Shown here piece by piece: positions 20,373 through 29,025 of a stretch of 29,025 nucleotides of DNA (positions are counted from its first letter, which is position 1; each line of letters opens with the position of its first letter). The position numbers and the translations under genes are program-made. Under the pieces are notes generated by a model. It saw only the letters and a program-made list of their open reading frames with translations. It had not been told where the DNA came from and ran no database searches. Location: positions 1 through 29,025 of the forward strand of contig JAMYHX010000527.1 in NCBI GenBank assembly GCA_025529335.1, read 5' to 3'. This DNA comes from Rhizopus sp. PT2906 (taxonomy: Eukaryota > Mucoromycota > Mucoromycetes > Mucorales > Rhizopodaceae).

Positions 20373-20588
20373 GTGACGTACCTTTTTGAAGATATACTTA
20401 ACCTGTTCAGATGGCATCAAGGTAAAATGAGAAGCTTTGGTTTTCCCGGGTTAAAAAAAAAAGCATTCACATTTATGAACAGATCTGGGATCGCGACATT
20501 AATGCGGACTTGTTACAAGATGATAATTGATTATATTTACCCGAATAAAATATCAGCTCAAGACACGGGCCCTTGCTCATGTTTATGA
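20373..20588 (+). pseudogene. Second TnpB/Fanzor-like motif remnant
   Basis: In the frame beginning near 20450 the sequence reads VKKKSIHIYEQIWDRDINAD, then LLQDDN and a stop at 20522-20524. W-D-R-D-I-N-A matches the W-N/D-R-D-x-N-A signature of the last RuvC motif of TnpB/Fanzor nucleases. A neighbouring frame holds KMRSFGFPGLKKKAF just before it, as if an A-run (about 20452-20462) had shifted the frame. Nothing else of the family is intact. The call rests on a seven-residue motif and could be coincidence. Confidence 0.32.
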
Positions 20589-21056
20589 AATATTTTAATG
20601 ATACTTATAAGACATCGCCTAGTCTCTTGTTGAACCCTTTAGCACCTCTTGCATACTCCATATGTACATATTTTCTAGCTCTAAGCCACTAGTGGACCGT
20701 GAAATAAGGAGATTCTATTTATGGAAAAATCTGGATTTTTTTTAAAATTGAGACGCAAAGGCCCTCAAAACAGAAACATGTATCCATGCACAAAACGGGA
20801 GGTGATGCATCCAGACAGGATGTTTATTCATTTAGGTTTATGAGCCGATTTATTATTGCAGAGTGGAGAATAAATCAATACTAGGAACAAATTAGTTTGA
20901 GTAACATTACATAAAAAAAAAGTCTCCTGTCAGTTTTTTTAATGCTTAATACATGACAAATAAGGTGTATTTATTCATAACATAAATAATGGGGAGGATA
21001 AATAAGGAGGACATGGCTATTTACAGAGAAAGGGTATGCATATGGGTTCTATTCGA
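20589..21056. other. Intergenic, nothing recognised
   Basis: AT-rich sequence between the motif remnant and the 3' end of the small minus-strand gene. No open frame, RNA gene or structured repeat was recognised. Confidence 0.45.
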
Positions 21057-21365
21057 TTACATAAACCAGTGGTATAACTTTTTAAAGAATTTATGACGGC
21101 GGTATTCTTCTCCTCGAATGTGACGAAATTTATCTCGAAGTGTTTCCGAGAATTTATGTGAACTTGTATTTGGCTTAATTAAATCATCTTCTGCAAGCTC
21201 CATTTCGAACGGTGAGTCGTCCCATCGCTTTATTCGTACTTGGTCCGACATTCTATTACATGACATTGAAGTGCGAGGTGATGATTGAATACTAATTTCA
21301 TTACTGGAAATAGATGAAGAAAGTGAAGGCATTGACTTGTGATGCTTATGCTCTTTGGGTTGCAT
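21057..21365 (-). CDS. Hypothetical 102-residue protein
   Basis: A single-exon frame on the minus strand. The start at 21365 is preferred over an in-frame ATG at 21407 because the bases between encode a run typical of a T-rich leader (FFTHFFLLFN). The protein begins MQPKEHKHHKSMPSLSSS, has a Ser-rich stretch, then an acidic part (DDSPFEMELAEDDLI) and a basic C-terminus (LRDKFRHIRGEEYRRHKFFK). There is no membrane segment and no recognised domain. Composition is protein-like and the layout (disordered Ser-rich start, folded charged tail) is coherent, so it is probably real, but nothing indicates its function. Confidence 0.5.
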   Translation of the reverse strand: MQPKEHKHHKSMPSLSSSISSNEISIQSSPRTSMSCNRMSDQVRIKRWDDSPFEMELAEDDLIKPNTSSHKFSETLRDKFRHIRGEEYRRHKFFKKLYHWFM

Positions 21366-21407
21366 GGTTACAGTGTTGAAAAGAAGAAAGAAATGGGTAA
21401 AGAACAC

Positions 21408-23035
21408 AATTTAAATAGTAACCATGGACACGTGCAGCTCAGATGTGTCTCCCTTTACACGTGTGTGATTCTTTTTGTTGATGGGAATCTGGGCCACAAA
21501 TTACAGAATTTTTCAGTTGGTTGGAAAAAAAAGATGATCTGAGATTGAAAAATTCTCCTCAAGAAATGACAGAACACACATTAACAAATAAAAAAAATTA
21601 TGGAATCTCTTATTTGCTTTTAGATAATGAATATACGTCAATCGGAAGACGTACTTGATGGAATTGAGGGGAATATTAAGTCTATGAAACTGAACAGGAG
21701 TATAAAACGAAACAAGTGTGCTTTATTATCTTGATGCAAGAGGTGCAGATACCACATAATTAGTGTGTAAGCTGTTGAATCAGTACAACGATGATATAAA
21801 CACTTTAAAGTCCAACCAAAAAAATCTTTTTTGGGGAACTCCCAACCGTGCCAGAAGAACACAGTGGCCTTGAGATTAATTTGACGGATTTGTGCCATCA
21901 TTCAATCGAGGAATATAGCTTTATTCTTCAATCGAGACATGAGTATGATACACGAACGTGACTCTCCTAGAACAATTGAACTTTGATTCAATATTTTAGT
22001 CAATGGAAAATAGCAAGTGTTAATCAGAAGAAATCCACTGGGTCCGACAGACCCTCTTAATCCGAGAATAAGGAACGCATAAGGAAATTTATTTATTCAT
22101 CTATTCATTGTCAGACAGCTCAAACTATTATCTTTTGACATATATACAGAGGCCGTAGACTCGTTTACAGTTCTTTTTAATTTGAAGGTAAATGTTGTCA
22201 ACGGACTCTTTATGGGTTTAATCAATTTATATAAATAAAATACAAGGATATCATTAGCAATGTCTTTAAATCGTATTTAAATCATAATTGCAGCGACTGA
22301 TCGGAAATGATGTAGTTGGGCTTGGATAAAGATCTTGTAGAACTTGGCGCCATTTATTAAGCCGAAGTTGTCAAAATAGTTTTAAACCAAACGTCATTGT
22401 GATATAAACTCAATAACAAACAAGAAATATAAAAGATGTATATCGATCAGTCTCTATATGACTTGATTATTATTATGAAGACAAGGAAGAATTCATTATT
22501 ACGAGTAGGAAGCTTTTAAAAGTGCATGTTTGGAGACGCGTACTTGGAAAGTTTAGTTCTGAGTACGTCAGCAAGGCCATGACATATCATATGGAAATCA
22601 GCAGCGATATCAATCATTTGCTGCTTGAATATATTCTTAAAGATGTCATCTCAGTAAAGACTGTCGTAAAGGACTCAAAGCTGAGTTTGGAAAATAACAT
22701 TTACTTTAAAACACTCCCTCCAACTCTGTGTTCCAGTCAAGTTAACAGCTATCCTTTATAGTGTCGTGATGTTGATATATTCTTGTATAACACAGCTAGC
22801 TGCTTTATTGTATCTCTAAGGATAGGATTCTTTTTGGTAGTATATTGCTCTTGCATTACATCAGGAACTGAACAGCAGCCCTTTCTTTTATTTGATCTAT
22901 AATTGCTATTATGGCTGTAAAACTGCTTTATTTATATCACTTCTTAAACCATTGTATTTCCTCAACAAGTTTTATTTTTCTTTTTTTTTTTTAAAAAAAA
23001 AGCATCTTGAGATATCAAGTGTTCATTGCCTTTTC
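21408..23035. other. Long gene-poor spacer with doubtful short frames
   Basis: No firm gene in 1.6 kb. A minus-strand frame at 21638-21901 begins MMAQIRQINLKATVFFWHGW and a plus-strand frame at 22522-22761 begins MHVWRRVLGKFSSEYVSKAM; both are under 90 codons with no recognised family, though each has a protein-like start. A short perfect stem, GGGTC-CGACA-GACCC, is at 22040-22054, and the decamer ttcaatcgag occurs twice within 35 bp (21901 and 21926). The stretch may hold decayed mobile DNA. The end is the 3' flank of the PIN4-like gene. Confidence 0.4.
22980..23002. repeat. T12-A9 homopolymer junction near PIN4 3' end
   Basis: Twelve T followed directly by nine A, about 35 bp downstream of the stop codon of the minus-strand PIN4-like gene. 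It can pair with itself, and a closely similar palindrome lies downstream of the NSA1-like gene. Confidence 0.7.
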
Positions 23036-23880
23036 TTATTTTCTGTCCTCCTAAAATAACAAATCGTTTCAGGAGTGGATAATAAAATATTTTATATAGT
23101 CACCTACCACCATGATAATATGATATCCAAATTGTGTCTTAATCTATATATATTGATGACAACAGTCAGTAGCTGAGGGTAGTCAAGTTTCTAAACTTAC
23201 AGGTGGATCAGTCAAAATAGGATTATCTATAACAACATCGATTAATATTTCTAAAACAAGACGATAGAATCTTACTTACCACATGTGCTTGGCTGCAATG
23301 CAAAGGCTAATAGGATTGCATGAGGAGAGATGAAAACAAGTAGATAATCATCTATATTAACTTACCTGCATCTTGAAAGGCACCAACCATGGAACCTCTG
23401 TTCATCCAACCTAAAGAGCCTCCAGCCTTTGCTTTATCCTCACTGTACATTTCAGCAACCTGAATACATGTTAGACAGAGAATGTGCTAAACCAGGTATT
23501 TACCTTGTCAAATCTCATTTTTTCTTCCTTTATTTTAGCTAAAGCTTCCATTGCCTTCATAAAGAGTAAATATTTATATACAAACCAATAAAGGGCGTTT
23601 CTTTAGATGAATACCTTGCTATGTTTTTCACACAAGATATGTCTAACCTATAGGACAACAATAAATTCATTTCCTTGTTTCATATACATATCCTTTATAC
23701 AAACCTTGATACTGTTTGCGGGCTTTAACTTGCCGTCTTTCTTGGAGTCTTTGCCTTCTTTTTTGGAATCTTTACGCGATTCATATATTCAGTTATTCTG
23801 AGCAATAAAACACTTATTCGTCCTCATTTACCAGAAGAGCCCTTTGTCTTATTTCCAGCAGCTTGTTTTCCTTTTGCCAT
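23036..23880 (-). CDS. PIN4: Parvulin peptidyl-prolyl isomerase, PIN4/Par14 type
   Basis: Model on the complement: 23880-23832, 23769-23705, 23647-23615, 23554-23504, 23459-23366, 23306-23280, 23226-23201, 23143-23108, 23050-23036, giving 131 residues, the length of human Par14. The enzyme speeds cis-trans isomerisation of peptidyl-prolyl bonds; Par14 is linked to pre-ribosomal particles and chromatin. A Lys/Gly/Ser-rich start (MAKGKQAAGNKTKGSS) is followed by the parvulin fold: VRHILCEKHSK, AKIKEEKMRFDKVAEMYSED, KAGGSLGWMNRGSMVGAFQD, NPILTDPPIKTQFGYHIIMV and a final EDRK, close to the EGRK end of animal Par14. It lacks a WW domain and the phosphate-binding basic loop of Pin1. Eight introns cut 396 coding bases; two use AAG acceptors and the last exon is 15 nt. 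Reading through the last donor would give an unlike hydrophobic tail. It shares about 120 bp of promoter DNA with the divergent NSA1-like gene. Confidence 0.92.
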
Positions 23881-24000
23881 TTCGAATTACAAAAGAAAGG
23901 TTTCCATGATGGGATAGTCAGTGGCTGAGTTTTGTCTGTGACAGATTTTCATACTGATCCAAAAATGGGAATTTGAACCCTCTCTTTTTTTCTTTGAATA
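23881..24000. promoter_or_regulatory. Shared promoter between PIN4 and NSA1 genes
   Basis: Only 120 bp separate the two divergent start codons. Core promoters and both 5' leaders must lie here or overlap the genes. A TC-rich stretch (about 23980-23995) precedes the NSA1-like start. Both products are tied to ribosome assembly by family knowledge, so joint control is plausible, but no named operator was recognised. Confidence 0.5.
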
Positions 24001-25492
24001 ATGAAGTACTTCACAGGCGATGAAAGTGGTTTAATAAAGTGTAAGAATCAGGGCATCATTGTTAAATCAGCTCCACTCATTCTTTTTTTAGGGATTTCTT
24101 TTCCACCAAAAATAAAAGAAAGACGTCCAAAGAAAGCCAAAAAGAACGAAGAAGGAGACGAAAAGAAAGAGGAAACACCAGCACTACAGCCGCTCACAGG
24201 CGTCTTTGGTAAAGTAGACAAAACACAAGCAGTTCAGAAACTAGCTTGGGCCACTCTTGACGATAAAAAACTTGTAAGCTTCTTAAAACAGACAGGGATC
24301 TTTCAAACTTACATTGATCTAGTTACTGGTTGCACGCAAAAACGGCACGATCCAGTTCATGTCACCAGAAGATGGCTCGATCGTAAAAGAATTAAGAAAC
24401 AAACATGTTGGCACTGAAGAAAAGCAAGGTTACTTTGTTGGTTTATTTGTGCATAACAAGTAAGTCTTGATACTCCCCCGTTCTTGCTTTGTCACTAATA
24501 TGATATAGCCATTTGTGCGTCTGTACTTCAACAGGCGATCTATCATATACACCTTTAGATACTAAAGAAACTTGTACAATAACCAACTTGGGATCCAATT
24601 TGGAAATCATGCGCAACCATCCGGTGCAGACACACATATTTGCTGTAGGAGGCAAAGATCAAGACTTGCGTGTTTACAACATTGAGGAGCTGCTGAAAGG
24701 CAAGGAACTTGAAGTGACAGATGCTGCAGGACCACAAAAGAATACCTCTACTCCCAAAAACAAGTCTACAAAGAACACGGGATTGATTTTCCAAGCCAAG
24801 AACGTACGTTTGCCTGCATTATCATAAAGGCCTGCTCTCATATTTCTCTTTTAGGTTAAGAATGACTTTTTAGACCTTCAACAGCCTGTATGGATTCATG
24901 ATCTTCAGTTTATGAACAAAGAAGCTACCAAGATTGCTGTTTCAACACATTATCATCAAGTAAAGCTTTCTTTTATTTAAAACCAAGCAATCTGACTAAT
25001 GACTTTATTTAGTTCCGCTTATACGATACAAAGGCCGGCAGACGACCAGTCATTAATGTGGAGATCGGCAAGCATCCAATCAAGGTATTATCTGTCGGAA
25101 AGGACTTTAACCATGTTCTGTTTGCGGATACAATGGGAACTGTAGGCACTATTGATATTCGCACAGGCAAGCGTGCTGCTCAATACAAGGGATTTACCGG
25201 TGCCTGTACTGCACTGGCAACGGCCCCTCAACCGGAATTTGAAGAGGAGAATAACAACTCAAAGGAACAATTTGTGATAAGCACATCTTTAGATAGATTC
25301 TTACGAATCCATGAAACGTCAACTGTATACCGCAACATTGTAGAAAAGAGCTATTTGAAGCAGAGATTGACATGCTTATTGGTAGATCAAGACTTTGTGT
25401 ACCCTCTTCCAAAATCATCAGAGGAGGAAGAAGATGATGAAGATCTTTGGGAATCAATGGAGGTAGTTGATGATCGTAAGCGAAAGCGTTAA
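24001..25492 (+). CDS. NSA1: Ribosome biogenesis WD40 protein NSA1/WDR74-like
   Basis: Model: 24001-24040, 24092-24273, 24323-24459, 24509-24803, 24855-24959, 25013-25492, giving 412 residues (human WDR74 is 385, yeast Nsa1 463). Nsa1 is a nucleolar factor of pre-60S particles, released by the AAA ATPase Rix7/NVL2. The start MKYFTGDESGLIK is followed by a Lys-rich insert (RRPKKAKKNEEGDEKKEE) and a seven-blade WD40 propeller with family-like segments: VARKNGTIQFM, THIFAVGGKDQDLRVYNIE, QPVWIHDLQF, KIAVSTHYHQFRLYDTKAGR, VLFADTMGTVGTIDIRTGK, FVISTSLDRFLRIHETST and TCLLVDQ. RLYDTKAGRRP and SLDRFLRIH are typical of Nsa1/WDR74. An acidic stretch and a final KRKR complete it. All introns are about 50 bp and GT-AG. 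Confidence 0.92.
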
Positions 25493-25560
25493 GGATAATA
25501 AAATAAAGAATTGTTTTAAACTCTTTTTTGACTCATATCCGTCGGGGACATGCGGCTTCA

Positions 25561-25579
25561 GGGAGAGGCTCTGTCTCCC
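25561..25579 (+). other. GC-rich hairpin after NSA1, possible 3' end or small RNA
   Basis: Six perfect pairs (GGGAGA with TCTCCC) close a seven-base loop, inside a 50-bp patch whose GC content is clearly above its surroundings. It could be a 3'-end structure or part of a small RNA; no box C/D, box H/ACA or Pol III promoter boxes were recognised. Confidence 0.4.
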
Positions 25580-25593
25580 GATTGGTGTTGTAT

Positions 25594-25617
25594 GCTTTTT
25601 TTTTTAAAAAAAAAAGC
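25594..25617. repeat. Perfect 24-bp palindrome GC-T10-A10-GC
   Basis: Ten T run straight into ten A, bounded by GC on both sides, about 100 bp after the NSA1-like stop. It resembles the T12-A9 junction after the PIN4-like gene. Confidence 0.75.
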
Positions 25618-25912
25618 TTATTTTAAATATAAAAATTAAACTAGTGAGCATAAATCAATAAGGCACATCCGCACACAAACACATATACACATATACATAC
25701 ATACAAGAGAAAAACGGGGGAAGAAACAATGATGTATAATCTATACAGATAAAAGACATTCTAGGATGTTATTGTAATGGAAATATTTTTATACATAAAA
25801 AGGATGATAAGCCTCTTTATTTATGCTCTTATATCTCTTTTTTGTGACAATGAAAACTTTTTTTGTATTTCTTTCTCTTTAATCTGATAGCAAACTCAGA
25901 GTTACAATAACT

Positions 25913-27974
25913 ATGCTTTCTAGATTAACCACACAAGCTATCAGACTTTATAGTCAACATAACTTGGCTACCTTACCTTCTTCTTTTGTAAATAGATCTA
26001 GATCAAACTTGGGTAAGATTAAAAAAAAAAAAAAGATCTGATCTGATCAAAAAGCTAATCCTGATCTCTAGCACAACCTTTATTCAAACACACACCTGTA
26101 TATGGCTTTAAAACTATTCCTTATTCCCTATTGCATACCGTTAGTGTAAACAAAGCTAACGCTACCGAGCTATTAAAAGAAGAGACAACGATTGAACCCA
26201 TAGAAGGAAAGAAACGATTCGATAGCATTGATACACTCCAACTGAGCACACAAAAGGCTATTCAAAGAATATTTAAATACCAGGAAATGTCATCAGTTCA
26301 AGAAGCTGTATTATCTAGACTCCCCAACCAAGACGATATGTTTGTCAAGGCTAAGACAGGTACAGGCAAAACACTTGCTTTCTTGATTGCTGCTTTAGAG
26401 ACGGCTGTTGCAGGACAAAGGCCAACACAGTGGAAGCATTTTGATGGCACATCAATTCTGATCATCTCACCTACTCGTGAACTTGCCAGCCAGATTGCGG
26501 ATGAAGCTAACAAATTGACTGCTTTTTATCCTTTCAAGGTGCATTGTCTTGTAGGTGGTGAAAGCAAAAGAAGACAAATCAGTAACTTGGAACGTCAACG
26601 AGCCGATATTATTGTTGCCACACCCGGTCGTCTCTATGATATGTTATCATCCGTTCCTCGCTTCAAAAAGATGTGTCAAAATTTGAAAGTACTTGTTCTG
26701 GATGAAGCTGATCAACTATTGGATATGGGATTCAAACAAGAATTACAAAACATCTTGACAGAGATTCCCGAGAAGCGTCAAACCATGCTTTTTTCTGCCA
26801 CAATCTCTCCTGAAATTCGAAAGAACCTCGGTGACTTTGCCTTGTCCCCTGATTACAAATTGATCGATACTGTGGGTGAAAACGAAGTACATACACATAT
26901 GCACGTCAAGCAAAGTGCCATCGTAGCTCCCTATCAAAAGCAATTTGCCCTTATTCATGACGCTCTTAACAACAAGGAATCAGCACAAAGCGGTAAAGTG
27001 ATTGTGTTTTTGCCTACAACCAAAGCCACCATGCTGTACGCCCAGATCTTCAAAAAGCTCTTGCCTGATCGCGATGTGTATGAGTTGCACTCTAAAAAGA
27101 CACAGTCCTCTCGATCAACTATTGCTCAAAGATTCCGCAAGTCATCCAAGGGATCCATCTTGTTTACCTCAGATGTCTCTGCTCGTGGTGTCGATTACCC
27201 TGGTGTATCTCTTGTCGTACAAGTTGGTGTACCATCCACAAGAGAGCAATATATCCATCGATTGGGACGTACAGGTCGTGCCGGAAAGGATGGTGAGGGT
27301 TTGATATTTTTGGCTCCCTTTGAAAAGAAGTTCTTAAAGACTGAATTATCAGATCTTCCTATTGAACAAGTGAATACAACATTGGATGAAGTTGAAGAAG
27401 AAAGATTAAATAACGAACTTTCCAGAGTGGTGAGCTATGTGGATCATGAAAGTATTAGAGAAATGTATACTGCATATTTGGGATACTGTAAGTTTTTATT
27501 TATTTTGACAAGGAATATAAAAATACTTATTTGCTTATAGATGCTGGCAGATTAAGCTCAATGGGCATGAACCGTAGAATAGCCGTGGATGAAGCAAATA
27601 ACTTACTTGATGCTCTTGGTGTTCAAGACAAGCCTCATCTCAGTCAAAGATTCTTGGCACAAATCGGCATTGGAAGCAGTAGAGAAGATGGTGGATTTCA
27701 GAGAAGAAATAACTTCAGAGGAGGTAGCTTTGAAAGAAAGAACTTTAACAAAAGAGAAGATAGCTTTGACCGAAGAAGCTACAGCAAGAGAGACGACGGG
27801 TTTAACAGAAGAAGCAGCTTTAAAGAAGATCGATTTGAAAGAAAAAGCTTCTCCAGAGAAGACAGATTCCCCAGAGATAATAAATTTGAAAGAAGAAGCA
27901 GCTTTGAAGAAGATAAGCCTCAGCGTCAACAAAATCGATGGAGTCAAAGAGGCAGTAGTAGAAAATATGAATAA
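25913..27974 (+). CDS. Mitochondrial DEAD-box RNA helicase, Mss116-like
   Basis: Model: 25913-26012, 26072-27487, 27541-27974, giving 649 residues (yeast Mss116 is 664). The first 35 residues (MLSRLTTQAIRLYSQHNLAT) are basic and lack acidic residues, as expected of a mitochondrial targeting peptide. Helicase motifs are complete: motif I AKTGTGKT (127-134), Ia PTRELA (167-172), Ib TPGR (217-220), II DEAD (244-247), III SAT (275-277), IV VIVFLPTT, V TSDVSARGVDYPG (about 399) and VI HRLGRTGRAG (429-438). An extension (YTAYLGYYAGRLSSMGMNRR) matches the C-terminal domain of Mss116-type proteins. A basic tail of Phe/Arg/Ser/Asp repeats ends the protein. In this family the enzyme is an RNA chaperone for group I/II intron splicing and mitochondrial translation. 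A weak Q motif fits the divergent Mss116 group. Confidence 0.93.
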
Positions 27975-29025
27975 AAGAAAAAAATTAGAGCGCTTGATAT
28001 CAAACGCATTTTCCTTTTAGAAACGTGCTTTTTATATTAACCATTTGTGTTCGTTTGATGAGTTTAAAAATATTTCTGGTCTGTCTTATCCATTGATTTG
28101 CCAACAAAGAAAGGATAACGCATTTCAATCCATCGCACATACAACAAAATAATAGATATATAAACACTTAACTATTTTTTTGTATATCTTTTAGTTATAC
28201 ACAAATTTATAACAAGTCTAACTTAAAGACTCGTATTTTCTATGCATGTAATACAGCTACAGATCGTGATGAATCCACCTTGAGTTGAGTCGTATAGATG
28301 CTTATTTCTTGCAAATTTGTTTTTACCTAATTTGCTATAGTAGTAGGTTGCGCTGAAAGGGCTCAACTTCATGCTCCAGCTGCGTAGTTTTCGTTGGTCA
28401 CAGGAGGTCGATGAAGCCTCCATAATTAAAGTTAGGCAAGCGAATCGTAGGGAGCAGGGACAAACAACCAAGGCCTCATTTCATAATTCAATTATTCAAA
28501 AATATTGAAAATGACTACCTGGTGATGATCCTTCTTTCAGAATGGAATCACAGGCGTAGCTGTCAATCATTTTGCTTTTTGAATTTTTGAGATTTATATA
28601 TTGATCAGCTGCGTTGAAGATATTCTCAGTTGCTAGATTGAGATTGTTATATAATCTGGTTTATAAAAATTTCTGCACAATTTTAGAATACTTATTTCAG
28701 ACGATTCTTTTATCAGTCCACTTTTGTAAGCCTTTGAAGGAGAACTAGGATAATGTGGAAAAGATAAAAACTATCATCTGTTGGTGAATGTCTTCTACTA
28801 TCCAAAATAAATTATAGATAGTCATATTCCTTACTTGGTAGTGATTTGATGTTGTCGTTGCCAATTGTTTATTTCTTTTTTGCATTTTTCCGTTGTCCAA
28901 AGGGATCATTTTAAGATTACTTTTCAAACTGTCCTTTTTATTCAAGCGCCCATAATTTAAATACCAACGTAAGCTCAACAAATCCATCATGAACGATAAG
29001 AGAAAACACCAAAATTTTCAAACGT
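27975..29025. other. Gene-poor end of window
   Basis: No convincing gene. A plus-strand stretch at about 28350-28497 reads LNFMLQLRSFRWSQEVDEAS, then IIKVRQANRREQGQTTKASF before a stop, without a start codon; it looks protein-like and may be a relic. Minus-strand frames at 28223-28471 and 28745-28990 are 81-82 codons, overlap it or lack motifs, and were not accepted. The first 200 bp are the 3' flank of the DEAD-box gene. Confidence 0.4.

Larger units (their letters stand above)
25493..25912. other. Spacer with GC-rich hairpin and T10A10 palindrome
   Basis: This spacer lies between the NSA1-like stop and the DEAD-box start, both plus strand. It starts with the 3' flank of NSA1. A GC-rich patch at about 25541-25590 contains the stem GGGAGA/TCTCCC (25561-25579, 7-base loop). 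A perfect 24-bp palindrome, GC-T10-A10-GC, follows at 25594-25617. The rest is AT-rich with CA/TA steps and a T-rich leader before 25913. Confidence 0.6.

Noticed and set aside
21638..21901. 87-codon minus-strand frame
   Set aside because: Protein-like first third only; the rest is hydrophobic low-quality sequence. Kept only as a doubtful frame in the spacer note.
22522..22761. 79-codon plus-strand frame
   Set aside because: No recognised family and no splice context; could be real but cannot be supported.
1..29025. CRISPR array, operon, riboswitch or phage signatures
   Set aside because: No regularly spaced repeats and no prokaryotic gene layout; introns and gene content are eukaryotic.

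Overview
The window looks like nuclear DNA from a filamentous fungus, most likely an early-diverging one of the Mucoromycota (Mucorales). The grounds are AT-rich spacers, short introns (mostly about 50-80 bp) with GTAAGT-like donors and TATTAAC-like branch points, tightly packed housekeeping genes, and decayed transposon remnants in the wider gaps. This placement is inference; there is no rRNA or marker gene to settle it.

Region 1 (1-8 kb): an MFS (DHA1-type) transporter with a 12-nt micro-exon (980-3059, +); a 679-residue protein of unknown function rich in R-R-x-S sites (3622-5946, +); and, convergent with it, the spliceosome U-box/WD40 ligase Prp19 (6074-7912, -). Region 2 (8-10 kb) is a relic zone: a broken FAR1/MULE-like transposase start (8146-8739), an opposite-strand coding remnant (8833-9175), and a TnpB/Fanzor-like C-terminal scrap (9517-9666). 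Region 3 (10-13.7 kb) holds four minus-strand genes: Rcf2-like HIG1 protein, a 78-residue protein, a cytochrome b5-domain protein, and a Cys-rich, Asn/Gln-rich putative regulator with a GC-AG intron. A gene-poor gap with a further coding relic follows (13.9-15.2 kb).

Region 4 (15.2-19.5 kb) carries three minus-strand genes: a membrane-anchored hotdog thioesterase-like protein, a DUF4436-like membrane protein, and an FBXO9-like F-box protein. Region 5 (19.5-23 kb) is gene-poor, with a second TnpB/Fanzor-like motif, one probable small gene (21057-21365) and doubtful short frames. Region 6 (23-28 kb) is compact: a parvulin of the PIN4/Par14 type (-) is head-to-head with the ribosome-biogenesis WD40 protein NSA1/WDR74 (+), and a mitochondrial DEAD-box helicase (Mss116-like, +) follows. 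The last kilobase has no convincing gene.

The genes do not form one pathway. Loose themes are RNA and ribosome work (Prp19, NSA1, PIN4, DEAD-box helicase) and mitochondrial respiration (Rcf2, DEAD-box helicase). Exon structures were built by hand by joining reading frames at splice sites; in every multi-exon model the exon lengths sum to a multiple of three. No clearly new biological system was found. The most interesting items are the TnpB/Fanzor-like relics, the micro-exon that encodes transporter motif C, and repeated oddities of the introns.
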